Both the position numbers and the translations under genes were made by a program. Of a stretch of DNA of 7,973 nucleotides, positions 1 to 5,851 are shown piece after piece (position 1 is the first letter of the stretch; every line of letters begins with the position of its first letter). Location of the stretch: NCBI GenBank assembly GCA_002440045.1, contig DJRI01000100.1:9035-17007 (forward strand). Reading direction: 5' to 3'. The DNA comes from Ruminococcaceae bacterium UBA6364. GTDB taxonomy: Bacteria > Bacillota > Clostridia > Oscillospirales > Acutalibacteraceae. The notes below the pieces were generated by a model. The model saw only the letters and a list, made by a program, of their open reading frames with translations. It was not told the DNA's origin and ran no database searches.

Positions 1-321
1 GTTTCGCACACGGCAGAGGATGCAGAAGAAGAACCGAGTGAAGAAACAGAGCCGGAAAAAGAAATTATTTCTGATTTTTCGCTTAATTCCGACGCGTTCT
101 CTATAGCCGCCGACGATATGAGCGAAGCTTCGTTCTTTGACTCCGACGATGAAAGCGGCGAAAAAGAAGAACCTCGCAGAAGCACTGCGGAGGATGTTCC
201 GATTTCACGCGGATTTTCGATAAATCACGATGTTTTGGAACGCTTTGACAACAAGGTTGAGGTGAATGACGATGATGCCCCCGAAGAGAAAAAACGCGGA
301 TTCTTCAAACGCAAAAGATAA
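1..321 (+). CDS. C-terminal tail of a probable DivIVA-type cell-division protein (5' end outside window)
   Basis: The frame is open from base 1 to the TAA at 319-321, giving 106 visible residues; the true start lies upstream. The visible part is low-complexity and strongly acidic, with runs such as DAEEEPSEETEPEKE, and ends in a short basic patch (KKRGFFKRKR). No catalytic or membrane motif is present, so this looks like a disordered tail. Identification rests on position: in Clostridia and Bacilli a divIVA-like gene commonly sits directly before lspA, and DivIVA proteins are N-terminal coiled coils with variable, often acidic C-termini. DivIVA proteins recruit division and cell-wall factors to curved membrane. 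The diagnostic N-terminal domain is not visible, so another acidic-tailed protein is possible. The last ~50 bases overlap the start of lspA. Confidence 0.5.
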   Translation, partial: VSHTAEDAEEEPSEETEPEKEIISDFSLNSDAFSIAADDMSEASFFDSDDESGEKEEPRRSTAEDVPISRGFSINHDVLERFDNKVEVNDDDAPEEKKRGFFKRKR

Positions 322-853
322 AAGCCGCGCGCTTCCTGTAATAATATCTCTTTTAGGCGTGGCGGTTTTAGTCTGCATTTACCAGCTTATTAAGTATATT
401 GTTGTGCTTAAATTAAAGCCTGTCGCCACGGTTGAGGTTATAAAGGGCGTGTTAAGCTTCACTTATGTTGAAAACTGCGGCGCTGCATTCGGCTCGTTCT
501 CGGCTTATACGGCGGCGCTCACCGTTGTTTCGATTATACTTCTTATTGCCACGCTTTATCTTATTGTTACGCAAAAAACAAAATCACGCTTTGCAGACGT
601 TTGCCTTGTTCTTATGACTGCGGGCGGCATTGGCAATGTTACAGACAGAATAAGACTTCATTATGTCATCGACTTTATAGAGCCTAAATTTGTGAGATTT
701 GCCGTGTTCAATTTTGCCGATTGCCTTATTACGGTCGGCGCGTTTGCGCTCATAATTTATCTATTTGTCGATTTGTATAAAGACAGCAAGCGCCAAAAAG
801 AGAATATTACAAAAAACGGCAGCCCGCGGGAGACGAAAAATGGAAACTCTTGA
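272..853 (+). CDS. lspA: Lipoprotein signal peptidase (signal peptidase II, LspA)
   Basis: Aspartyl protease of the cytoplasmic membrane that removes signal peptides from diacylglyceryl-modified prolipoproteins. With the start at 272 the protein is 193 residues. Family motifs appear in order: ENCGAAFG (67-74), GGIGNVTDR (118-126), VIDF with catalytic Asp134, and FNFAD with catalytic Asp150. Hydrophobic stretches near 23-46, 76-99, 108-120 and 152-170 fit the usual four membrane spans. Oddity: the first span normally carries DQxxK, but here it reads YQLIK, so the conserved Asp is Tyr37 (Gln38 and Lys41 are kept). Start choice: GAGG at 259-262 is nine bases before the ATG at 272; ATGs at 266 and 275 are alternatives. 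Every choice overlaps the upstream gene by 47-56 bases. The charged C-terminal tail runs into the next gene's start. Confidence 0.93.
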   Translation: MMPPKRKNADSSNAKDKSRALPVIISLLGVAVLVCIYQLIKYIVVLKLKPVATVEVIKGVLSFTYVENCGAAFGSFSAYTAALTVVSIILLIATLYLIVTQKTKSRFADVCLVLMTAGGIGNVTDRIRLHYVIDFIEPKFVRFAVFNFADCLITVGAFALIIYLFVDLYKDSKRQKENITKNGSPRETKNGNS

Positions 854-1754
854 GGTCAAAGTCGGCGAAAACGAAGCGGGGCTTCGCGTTGACAAGGGCG
901 CTGTCATTCTTTGCCCGTCTCTTTCAAGAAGCGCCGTTCAGCAGCTTATCGAAGACGGCGCTTTGAGCGTAAACGGCAAACCCGTAACAAAAAGCTTTAG
1001 TCTTAAGCTCGGCGATGTTATTTGCGTTAATGTTCCCGAGCCGAAAAGCCTCGCTGTCGAAGCGCAGGATATTCCGCTTGATATTGTGTATGAGGATAAC
1101 GACCTGCTTGTCGTTAACAAGCCTAAAGGAATGGTTGTTCATCCTGCTGCCGGCAATTACGACGGCACGCTTGTAAACGCGCTTCTTTCGCATTGCAAAG
1201 ATTCGCTTTCGGGTATAAACGGCGTAATAAGACCGGGCATTGTCCACAGAATAGATAAAGACACAAGCGGGCTTCTTGTCGTTGCAAAAAACGACGCCGC
1301 CCATATCGGTCTTGCAGAGCAGATTAAAAATCACTCTTTTACACGGGAGTACAGAACGGTTGTTGTCGGCAATGTTAAAAACGACGTCGGAACAATCGAC
1401 GCACCTATAGGCAGAAATCCGAAAGACAGAAAAAAACAGGCCGTTACCGATAAAAACTCAAAAAACGCGGTCACGCATTACGAGGTTATAAAGCGTTTTA
1501 ACGGCTTCACATACTTAAAAGTGCGCCTTGAAACAGGCAGAACGCACCAAATAAGGGTGCATATGGCTTATCGCGGCACACCCGTTGCGGGCGACGCCGT
1601 ATACGGCGACCCGAAAAAGACTTACGGGCTTTCGGGGCAGTGCCTTCACGCGGCAAAGCTCGGATTTGTTCACCCGATAACAGGGGAGTATCTTGAATTT
1701 AACGCACCGCTTCCCGAGTATTTTGAAGATTTTTTAAAAAGGATAGATAAATGA
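840..1754 (+). CDS. RluA/RluD-family 23S rRNA-type pseudouridine synthase
   Basis: Isomerises specific uridines in structured RNA, probably 23S rRNA, to pseudouridine. The protein is 304 residues, normal for the RluD branch. An N-terminal S4 RNA-binding domain spans about 14-75 (LSRSAVQQLIEDGALSVNGK followed by KLGDVI). The catalytic domain starts near 82 with IVYEDNDLLVVNKPKG, contains HRIDKDTSGLLVVAK with catalytic Asp139, and has the later family blocks ETGRTHQIRVH (231-241) and GDAVYGD. The ATG at 840 is preferred over an in-frame ATG at 765 because it directly precedes the S4 domain, has GGGAGA (828-833) just upstream, and overlaps lspA by only 14 bases; the 765 start would lie deep inside lspA. 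The lspA-RluA order matches B. subtilis lspA-ylyB. The exact target uridines cannot be read from sequence. Confidence 0.93.
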   Translation: METLEVKVGENEAGLRVDKGAVILCPSLSRSAVQQLIEDGALSVNGKPVTKSFSLKLGDVICVNVPEPKSLAVEAQDIPLDIVYEDNDLLVVNKPKGMVVHPAAGNYDGTLVNALLSHCKDSLSGINGVIRPGIVHRIDKDTSGLLVVAKNDAAHIGLAEQIKNHSFTREYRTVVVGNVKNDVGTIDAPIGRNPKDRKKQAVTDKNSKNAVTHYEVIKRFNGFTYLKVRLETGRTHQIRVHMAYRGTPVAGDAVYGDPKKTYGLSGQCLHAAKLGFVHPITGEYLEFNAPLPEYFEDFLKRIDK

Positions 1755-2572
1755 GCTATAAAGACTGGCTTCTTGTTTCGGATATTGACGGAACTCTTAT
1801 CGACGGTATGCGCCGTATGCCGAAAGCTAATAAAGACGCTGTTTCTTATTTTGTTAACAACGGCGGCAATTTCACTCTTTGCACCGGCAGAAATCTCAGC
1901 TCGATGGCGCGCCATTATAAAAACCTTGACCTTAAAGGCCCTGCAATATTTTTAAACGGCGCGGGGATTTACGATTTTAAAAATAACAGGCTTTTAAATT
2001 ATTCTCCGCTGTCTTTAGCTGAAGAAAACGCCGTAAAAGAAGCCGCGCTCACTTTTAAATCAGCAGAGGTTTCGGTGTATACCGTTGACTGCATTTATTC
2101 AATAGGCAGGCAGTTTTCGGGCTTCGCCGTCGCAAAGGCGGATAATTTAAAAAGACGCGTCTGCAAGGATTTTTCACAAATTCCGCAAGGCTCGTGGGGC
2201 AAGGTTAATTTTTTCGCTTCGCCCAAAGTTATAAAAAAGCTCAAAGCGTTTTTTGAGGAAAAGAACGTGTGCAATGCCTTTTTTACTTCAAAGCTCACGC
2301 TTGAAGCCGTCGGAAAAGATGTAAATAAGGGCAGCGCCGTGTTAAAGCTTTCACAGCTTCTCGGCATAGACAAAGAAAAAACCGCCGCAATCGGCGATTA
2401 TTACAACGATATTGAAATGTTAAAAACGGCGGCGCATCCGGTGTGTTGCGGGCAAGCCCCGAAGGATATTAAAGAGCTTTCGGAATATGTCGCGTGCAAA
2501 TGCACCGACGGCGCGGTTGCCGATTTTATAAACTACATTGTAAAAAAATACATAAAAACGGAGGGAACATAA
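1751..2572 (+). CDS. Cof-type HAD-superfamily phosphatase (HAD-IIB)
   Basis: Predicted cytoplasmic Mg-dependent phosphatase of the Cof/YbiV/SupH group, which hydrolyses small phosphorylated metabolites, often sugar phosphates. The protein is 273 residues. All four HAD motifs are visible: motif I DIDGTL with nucleophile Asp11 and acid/base Asp13, motif II CTGR with Thr45, motif III Lys193 in NKGSAVLKL, and motif [12 protein letters not shown] with Asp216 and Asp220. The region between motifs II and III (about 85-185) is the C2-type cap that sets substrate choice. The ATG at 1751 overlaps the upstream TGA as ATGA, and the TAA shares one base with the next ATG, so the gene is embedded in the operon. 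Its position before transketolase makes a sugar phosphate a reasonable guess for substrate, but this is inference only. Confidence 0.9.
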   Translation: MSYKDWLLVSDIDGTLIDGMRRMPKANKDAVSYFVNNGGNFTLCTGRNLSSMARHYKNLDLKGPAIFLNGAGIYDFKNNRLLNYSPLSLAEENAVKEAALTFKSAEVSVYTVDCIYSIGRQFSGFAVAKADNLKRRVCKDFSQIPQGSWGKVNFFASPKVIKKLKAFFEEKNVCNAFFTSKLTLEAVGKDVNKGSAVLKLSQLLGIDKEKTAAIGDYYNDIEMLKTAAHPVCCGQAPKDIKELSEYVACKCTDGAVADFINYIVKKYIKTEGT

Positions 2573-3414
2573 TGGATGCCACCACCAAAAAAGCTTTGCA
2601 GGCAACAGCTTGCAAGGTGAGAATGGGTATCATCGAAGGTACCTTTAACGCAAAGTCCGGACACCCGGGCGGTTCACTTTCCATTGCCGAGATATTGACG
2701 TATCTCTATTTCAAGGAGATGAACGTTGACCCCGAGAATCCGCAAAAGCCCGACCGTGACAGATTTGTTCTTTCAAAAGGTCACGCCGCCCCCGCGCTTT
2801 ATTCTGTTATGGCACAGCGCGGTTTCTTCCCGGTTGAAGAACTCAAGACTTTAAGAAAAGTCGGTTCAAGACTTCAGGGACATCCGAGTATGCGTTACCT
2901 TCCCGGTGTTGATATAAGCACAGGCTCGCTCGGTCAGGGCATTTCCGCCGCTTGCGGAATGGCTCTCGGTTCAAAGCTTCAGGGCGACAAATTCAGAGTT
3001 TATACAATTCTCGGCGACGGTGAAATAGAAGAGGGTCAGGTTTGGGAGGCTGCCATGTATGCCGCTTCCAAAAAGCTTGACGGCCTTGTTGCCGTTGTTG
3101 ATAACAACAATCTTCAGATTGACGGTACGGTTGAAGAGGTCAATTCGCCTTATCCGATTCCAGAAAAATTTGCGGCGTTCGGTTGGAATGTAATTGAAAT
3201 CGACGGACACTCATTCGACGAAATCGAAAAAGCTTTTGCCGACGCAAAGCTTTGCAAGGGCAAGCCCACAGCTATAATAGCAAAAACCGTAAAGGGCAAG
3301 GGCGTGTCTTATATGGAAAATCAGGTCGGCTGGCACGGCTCCGCACCCAACGCCGAACAGTATGAAACGGCAATGGCAGAGCTTAAAGCCGCGCTCGAAG
3401 AAACGGAGGGCTGA
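2572..3414 (+). CDS. Transketolase, N-terminal (thiamine-diphosphate-binding) subunit
   Basis: N-terminal half of a split transketolase, which moves two-carbon ketol units between sugar phosphates in the non-oxidative pentose phosphate pathway. Length is 280 residues, typical of the split form. Visible landmarks are SGHPGG (29-34), SKGH (68-71), QGHPSM (102-107), TGSLGQG (117-123), the thiamine diphosphate motif from GDGE at 148 to NNN at 178-180, and GWHG (253-256). His31, His71, His104 and His255 match the substrate- and cofactor-binding histidines of full-length transketolase. The start at 2572 has GGAGGGA at 2560-2566 and shares a base with the upstream stop; a longer in-frame start at 2494 lies inside the HAD gene and has no such site. 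Split enzymes of this type also include sulfo-sugar transketolases, so the substrate is not certain. Confidence 0.93.
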   Translation: MDATTKKALQATACKVRMGIIEGTFNAKSGHPGGSLSIAEILTYLYFKEMNVDPENPQKPDRDRFVLSKGHAAPALYSVMAQRGFFPVEELKTLRKVGSRLQGHPSMRYLPGVDISTGSLGQGISAACGMALGSKLQGDKFRVYTILGDGEIEEGQVWEAAMYAASKKLDGLVAVVDNNNLQIDGTVEEVNSPYPIPEKFAAFGWNVIEIDGHSFDEIEKAFADAKLCKGKPTAIIAKTVKGKGVSYMENQVGWHGSAPNAEQYETAMAELKAALEETEG

Positions 3415-3419
3415 GATTT

Positions 3420-4367
3420 ATGGCAGATATTATTAAAACCGCTACCAGAGACGCCTACGGCAAGGCTCTTGTAGAGCTTGGCGAAAAAGACGAAAAGGTT
3501 ATTGTGCTTGACGCAGACCTTGCCGCCGCCACAAAAACAGGCGCGTTTAAAAAAGCATTCCCCGAAAGATTTTTTGACACAGGCATTGCCGAGTCAAATA
3601 TGATGGGCATTGCCGCGGGTCTTGCCACAACGGGCTATACCGTATTTGCAAGCTCTTTTGCAATGTTCGCCGCAGGCAGAGCGTTTGAACAGGTAAGAAA
3701 CACCATCGGCTATCCGCACCTTAACGTTAAAATCGGCGCAACTCATGCAGGTATCTCCGTCGGCGAGGACGGTGCAAGCCACCAGTGCTGTGAAGATATT
3801 GCGCTTATGAGAACAATTCCCGGTATGGTAATTATAAATCCTGCCGACGATATTGAAGCGCGCGCCGCCGTTCTTGCCGCCGCAAAATACGAAGGCCCCG
3901 TTTATATGCGCTTCGGCAGACTTGCCGTTCCGCGTATATTCGATGAGAATTATAAATTTGAAATCGGCAAGGCTGTTACTCTTAAAGAGGGTACAGACGT
4001 TACCGTAATCGCCACAGGACTTCTTGTTGCAGAGGCTGTTGAAGCGGCAAAAATTCTCGAAAGCGAAGGCATTTCGGTTAATCTTATCAATATGGCAACA
4101 ATCAAGCCGCTTGACAAAGAGGCTGTAATTGCCGCCGCCAAGAAAACGGGTTGTATTGTTACCGCGGAAGAGCACAACATTATCGGCGGTTTGGGCAGTG
4201 CCGTTTCAGAGGCAGTTTGCGAAGAATATCCCGTGCCCGTAGTAAAACTCGGCGTTGAGGATACTTTCGGAAAATCAGGCCCCGCAGTTGAGCTTTTGCA
4301 TCTGTTCGGACTTGATGCCGAGCACATCGTTGAAAAAGCGAAGCTTGCACTTTCATTAAAAAAATAA
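3420..4367 (+). CDS. Transketolase, C-terminal (pyrimidine-binding) subunit
   Basis: Partner of the preceding gene; together they match one full-length transketolase, and the active sites form at the interface. Length is 315 residues. The pyrimidine-binding domain carries FFDTGIAESNMMGIAAGLA with Glu58 as the cofactor-activating glutamate, then FASSFAMFAAGRAFEQVRN (76-94) and GEDGASHQ with His121. The C-terminal transketolase domain (about 190-310) contains VIATG and EEHNIIGGLGSAV. The ATG at 3420 lies five bases after the upstream TGA, with GGAGGG at 3405-3410 inside the end of the first subunit gene, so the two subunits are probably made in coupled, near-equal amounts. This is the last gene of the operon; a hairpin terminator follows within about 25 bases. 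1-Deoxyxylulose-5-phosphate synthase and pyruvate dehydrogenase E1 share the fold, but the size and split arrangement fit transketolase better. Confidence 0.93.
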   Translation: MADIIKTATRDAYGKALVELGEKDEKVIVLDADLAAATKTGAFKKAFPERFFDTGIAESNMMGIAAGLATTGYTVFASSFAMFAAGRAFEQVRNTIGYPHLNVKIGATHAGISVGEDGASHQCCEDIALMRTIPGMVIINPADDIEARAAVLAAAKYEGPVYMRFGRLAVPRIFDENYKFEIGKAVTLKEGTDVTVIATGLLVAEAVEAAKILESEGISVNLINMATIKPLDKEAVIAAAKKTGCIVTAEEHNIIGGLGSAVSEAVCEEYPVPVVKLGVEDTFGKSGPAVELLHLFGLDAEHIVEKAKLALSLKK

Positions 4368-4372
4368 AAATG

Positions 4373-4384
4373 CCGATTAATCGG
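4373..4384. repeat. Perfect 12-base palindrome CCGATTAATCGG between convergent genes
   Basis: This self-complementary 12-mer lies six bases after the transketolase stop. On the minus strand it is followed by a T-rich run (CATTTTTATTTT), so it may act as an auxiliary terminator for the convergent regulator gene. A small regulator-binding site is also possible. It could form only a 3-bp stem with a six-base loop as RNA, so the structural case is weak. Confidence 0.35.
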
Positions 4385-4391
4385 TAAAATC

Positions 4392-4436
4392 CGCCCCGCA
4401 CCGTGAAAAGCAGTGCGGGGCGTGTTCTGTTCTGTT
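4392..4436. terminator. Shared bidirectional intrinsic terminator
   Basis: A perfect 10-bp GC-rich stem, CGCCCCGCAC (4392-4401) with GTGCGGGGCG (4413-4422), closes an 11-base loop. On the plus strand it is followed by a moderately U-rich tail, TGTTCTGTTCTGTTT. On the minus strand the tail reads GATTTTACC. It lies between the convergent ends at 4367 and 4440, so it probably ends both the transketolase operon and the regulator transcript. Confidence 0.8.
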
Positions 4437-4439
4437 TAA

Positions 4440-5609
4440 TTATTTGAAAATATCGTTATATCCGAGCTTAAAAAGCGCGCACGAAAGCGAAAGAGTGTAT
4501 GAAAGCATTTTTTCGGAGTCGTCGGGGTCAATCAAAAATTCATCTTTAAGCTTTTTTATTCTGTATTGAACGGTGTTTCTGTGTGTAAAAAGTTTTTCGG
4601 CAGTTTCTTTCAGCGAATGGCGGCATATTAAGTATGTATAAAACGTGAGACAAAGCTCCGTAGAGTTCTCTTTGTCATAATTAAATATTTTTTCGACAGA
4701 GCCGTCGCATATGCCGCAAACCTCTTCGGTGGTTTTTATCGCCATTAAAAGCTTGCAGTCCGAATACTTTATAACAAACGGTTCTTTTTCTTTTTTCAGG
4801 TGATATTCAAGCGCCGAAGAAACAGAAATGTAAGCTTGCTTTAAAGAATAAAGGTCCGAAAGCTTTTCAGAAATAATTCCGCTGAAATTGTATTCCTTTG
4901 AAAGCTTTTTTAAAAGCCCCGCGTCGTGGTCCTCGTGCAAAAACATAATAACCTTTCCTTTATACACAAACGGGTGCGAAGCGTGAAAGCCGACCGATAA
5001 AGCGTTTTTAATTCCAAAGCTTTTGTCGGCTTTTTCTTCCAATCCTGAAATATCAAGAACGGCAAAACACAGCGGACTGAAATGTGCAAGAAATGTGCCT
5101 GCGGCTTCACGCTCAAAAAGAGCGCGCTCTTTAAAGCTGCCGTTAAGAAGTGCGGTTAAAATTTCTTCGGCGGTGTCAATTTCTTTGCCGACGCAATGCT
5201 TTTCAAAGAAAAACTGTTTTGATAAAAGCGTTTCAAAAAAGCTTCTGTCAGAAAAAGAGGGGAGCTTTTCTTCGCTTTCGATATAAATTAAAAAACCGAG
5301 CTGCGCGCCGCCGCACGACAGCGCGGAACAGCAAAAATCGTTTTCCTCGCCGCGAAGGCACACAAAGCCGTCGCCGCTGTTTTCAAAGGCTTTTTCAATT
5401 CTTTCTGCGGTTTCAAAAGAAAGCTCGCTGTGCGAAACGGTTTTTCGGTATTCGGTACTTCCGAAGCCCTCGGGTGCGTATGACGAAACTATGTGAAACG
5501 CGTTGTCAGTAACAATTATCGGACAGCCGATTTCCGCACCGAGCGCCTCGCACAGTAAATTAAGCGAATTGTTATTTAAAAATACGTTAAGTAAAATGTT
5601 CTTGTTCAA
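4440..5609 (-). CDS. PucR/CdaR-like transcriptional regulator with C-terminal HTH_30-type domain
   Basis: Predicted cytoplasmic DNA-binding regulator of 389 residues. The clearest part is the C-terminus (about 315-378), where LTFYTYLICRHSLKETAEKL leads into THRNTVQYRIKKL (342-354). This is the helix-turn-helix pattern of the PucR/CdaR C-terminal domain. The N-terminal third (about 12-135) has a GAF/PAS-like look (GAEIGCPIIVTDNAFHIVSS and later GGAQLGFLIYIESEEK), so it may sense a small molecule; this assignment is tentative. The middle (about 145-300) resembles the linker of this family and has no clear motif. The TTG start at 5609 is chosen because AGAGGTG (5621-5615) sits five bases before it; an upstream in-frame GTG at 5639 lacks a site and lies in a palindrome. 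PucR-type proteins usually act beside catabolic genes, but here the divergent neighbour is hsp20. Confidence 0.8.
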   Translation of the reverse strand: MNKNILLNVFLNNNSLNLLCEALGAEIGCPIIVTDNAFHIVSSYAPEGFGSTEYRKTVSHSELSFETAERIEKAFENSGDGFVCLRGEENDFCCSALSCGGAQLGFLIYIESEEKLPSFSDRSFFETLLSKQFFFEKHCVGKEIDTAEEILTALLNGSFKERALFEREAAGTFLAHFSPLCFAVLDISGLEEKADKSFGIKNALSVGFHASHPFVYKGKVIMFLHEDHDAGLLKKLSKEYNFSGIISEKLSDLYSLKQAYISVSSALEYHLKKEKEPFVIKYSDCKLLMAIKTTEEVCGICDGSVEKIFNYDKENSTELCLTFYTYLICRHSLKETAEKLFTHRNTVQYRIKKLKDEFLIDPDDSEKMLSYTLSLSCALFKLGYNDIFK

Positions 5610-5614
5610 AATAA

Positions 5615-5621
5615 CACCTCT
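5615..5621 (-). promoter_or_regulatory. Ribosome binding site that sets the TTG start of the regulator
   Basis: On the minus strand the sequence AGAGGTG-TTATT-TTG places a GAGG core seven bases before the TTG at 5609. No comparable site precedes the GTG at 5639, so the shorter start is preferred. Confidence 0.75.
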
Positions 5622-5623
5622 GT

Positions 5624-5642
5624 ATTGTGCTGTCAGCACAAT
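5624..5642. promoter_or_regulatory. 19-base perfect palindrome, candidate operator
   Basis: ATTGTGCTG-T-CAGCACAAT is a 9-1-9 perfect inverted repeat. It lies just upstream of the regulator's ribosome binding site and downstream of the predicted minus-strand promoter, so it is in the first ~25 bases of that transcript. This is a typical place for an autoregulatory operator. Its half-sites TTGTGCT and AGCACAA recur at 5689-5695 and 5720-5726 around the hsp20 promoter. It is not a CIRCE, CtsR or standard Rex/CRP site by eye. An RNA hairpin in the regulator's leader is an alternative reading. Confidence 0.55.
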
Positions 5643-5655
5643 GAATTGTATATTT

Positions 5656-5684
5656 ATTATACTGCAAAAACATTGTCAATGCAA
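5656..5684 (-). promoter_or_regulatory. Predicted promoter of the regulator gene
   Basis: On the minus strand TATAAT (5661-5656) is preceded, 17 bases away, by TTGCAT (5684-5679). A perfect TTGACA (5679-5674) lies within the same stretch and is spaced 17 bases from a weaker TAAATA (5656-5651), so two overlapping solutions exist. The expected start is near 5645-5650. The element overlaps the -35 region of the divergent hsp20 promoter. Confidence 0.5.
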
Positions 5685-5700
5685 GAGTTTGTGCTATAAT
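5673..5700 (+). promoter_or_regulatory. Sigma-A-type promoter of hsp20 with extended -10
   Basis: TTGTCA (5673-5678), a 16-base spacer and TATAAT (5695-5700) form a near-consensus housekeeping promoter, with TG at 5692-5693 giving an extended -10. Transcription should start near 5707, leaving a leader of about 145 nt before the hsp20 ATG. No CIRCE or CtsR-type heat-shock operator is seen here. Confidence 0.75.
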
Positions 5701-5726
5701 GTAGCCGTAAATAAAAAAGAGCACAA
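5689..5726. repeat. Inverted half-sites TTGTGCT / AGCACAA flanking the hsp20 transcription start
   Basis: TTGTGCT at 5689-5695 and AGCACAA at 5720-5726 are perfect inverted copies 24 bases apart. The left copy overlaps the extended -10 of the hsp20 promoter and the right copy lies just after the expected start. The same heptamers form the core of the 5624-5642 palindrome. This suggests one regulator, possibly the adjacent PucR-like protein, acts at both promoters. Confidence 0.45.
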
Positions 5727-5762
5727 GGTGTGCGAAAGGAAGTCGGTTTCCGATGTGCGAAA
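5721..5762 (+). promoter_or_regulatory. hsp20 leader, 5' part: two small hairpins and a direct repeat
   Basis: GCACA-AGG-TGTGC (5721-5733) and TCGG-TTT-CCGA (5743-5753) can form short hairpins in the leader RNA. TGTGCGAAA occurs at 5729-5737 and again at 5754-5762, and each copy is followed by AGTCGGT (5741-5747 and 5771-5777), so the leader looks partly duplicated. Nothing coding is seen. Confidence 0.4.
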
Positions 5763-5771
5763 ATAAAAACA

Positions 5772-5844
5772 GTCGGTAAACAGTGACCGCCGACGAATAA
5801 AATAACGGTCACAGCAAATATTAATCTTAAATTTATTCGGAGGT
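5772..5844 (+). promoter_or_regulatory. Candidate H-type pseudoknot switch controlling the hsp20 ribosome binding site
   Basis: Stem 1 pairs GTCGG (5772-5776) with CCGAC (5790-5794). Stem 2 pairs GTGACCG (5783-5789) with CGGTCAC (5806-5812). The two cross each other as an H-type pseudoknot: loop 1 is TAAACA (six bases), no bases separate the stems, and loop 3 is the A-rich GAATAAAATAA (11 bases). The bases at the junction, ACCGCCGA (5786-5793), can instead pair with the Shine-Dalgarno region TCGGAGGT (5837-5844) at seven of eight positions, with one G-A mismatch. The two folds exclude each other. By eye stem 2 looks stronger than the Shine-Dalgarno pairing, so the open state may be the default. 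I do not recognise it as a named riboswitch class. Confidence 0.5.
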
Positions 5845-5851
5845 ATTTATT

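Noticed and set aside
924..1334. 136-codon minus-strand open frame inside the pseudouridine synthase gene
   Set aside because: It is antisense to the S4 and catalytic core of a well-supported gene and has no domain or start signal of its own.
3594..4175. 193-codon minus-strand open frame inside the transketolase C subunit gene
   Set aside because: The plus strand encodes a clear transketolase with all motifs. The reverse frame is Cys/Asn-rich with no recognisable domain, typical of a shadow frame.
5610..5639. Ten-residue N-terminal extension of the regulator from a GTG at 5639
   Set aside because: It lacks a ribosome binding site and lies in the palindrome, whereas AGAGGTG sits five bases before the TTG at 5609.
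5624..5642. Rex or CRP-type operator reading of the palindrome
   Set aside because: The symmetry is centred on a single base with TTGTG-N7-CACAA spacing, while those sites need an even-length TGTGA-N6-TCACA or TTGTGA-N6-TCACAA arrangement.
5624..5726. CIRCE (HrcA) or CtsR heat-shock operator upstream of hsp20
   Set aside because: Neither TTAGCACTC-N9-GAGTGCTAA nor GGTCAAA direct repeats is present. The shared AGCAC core alone is not enough.
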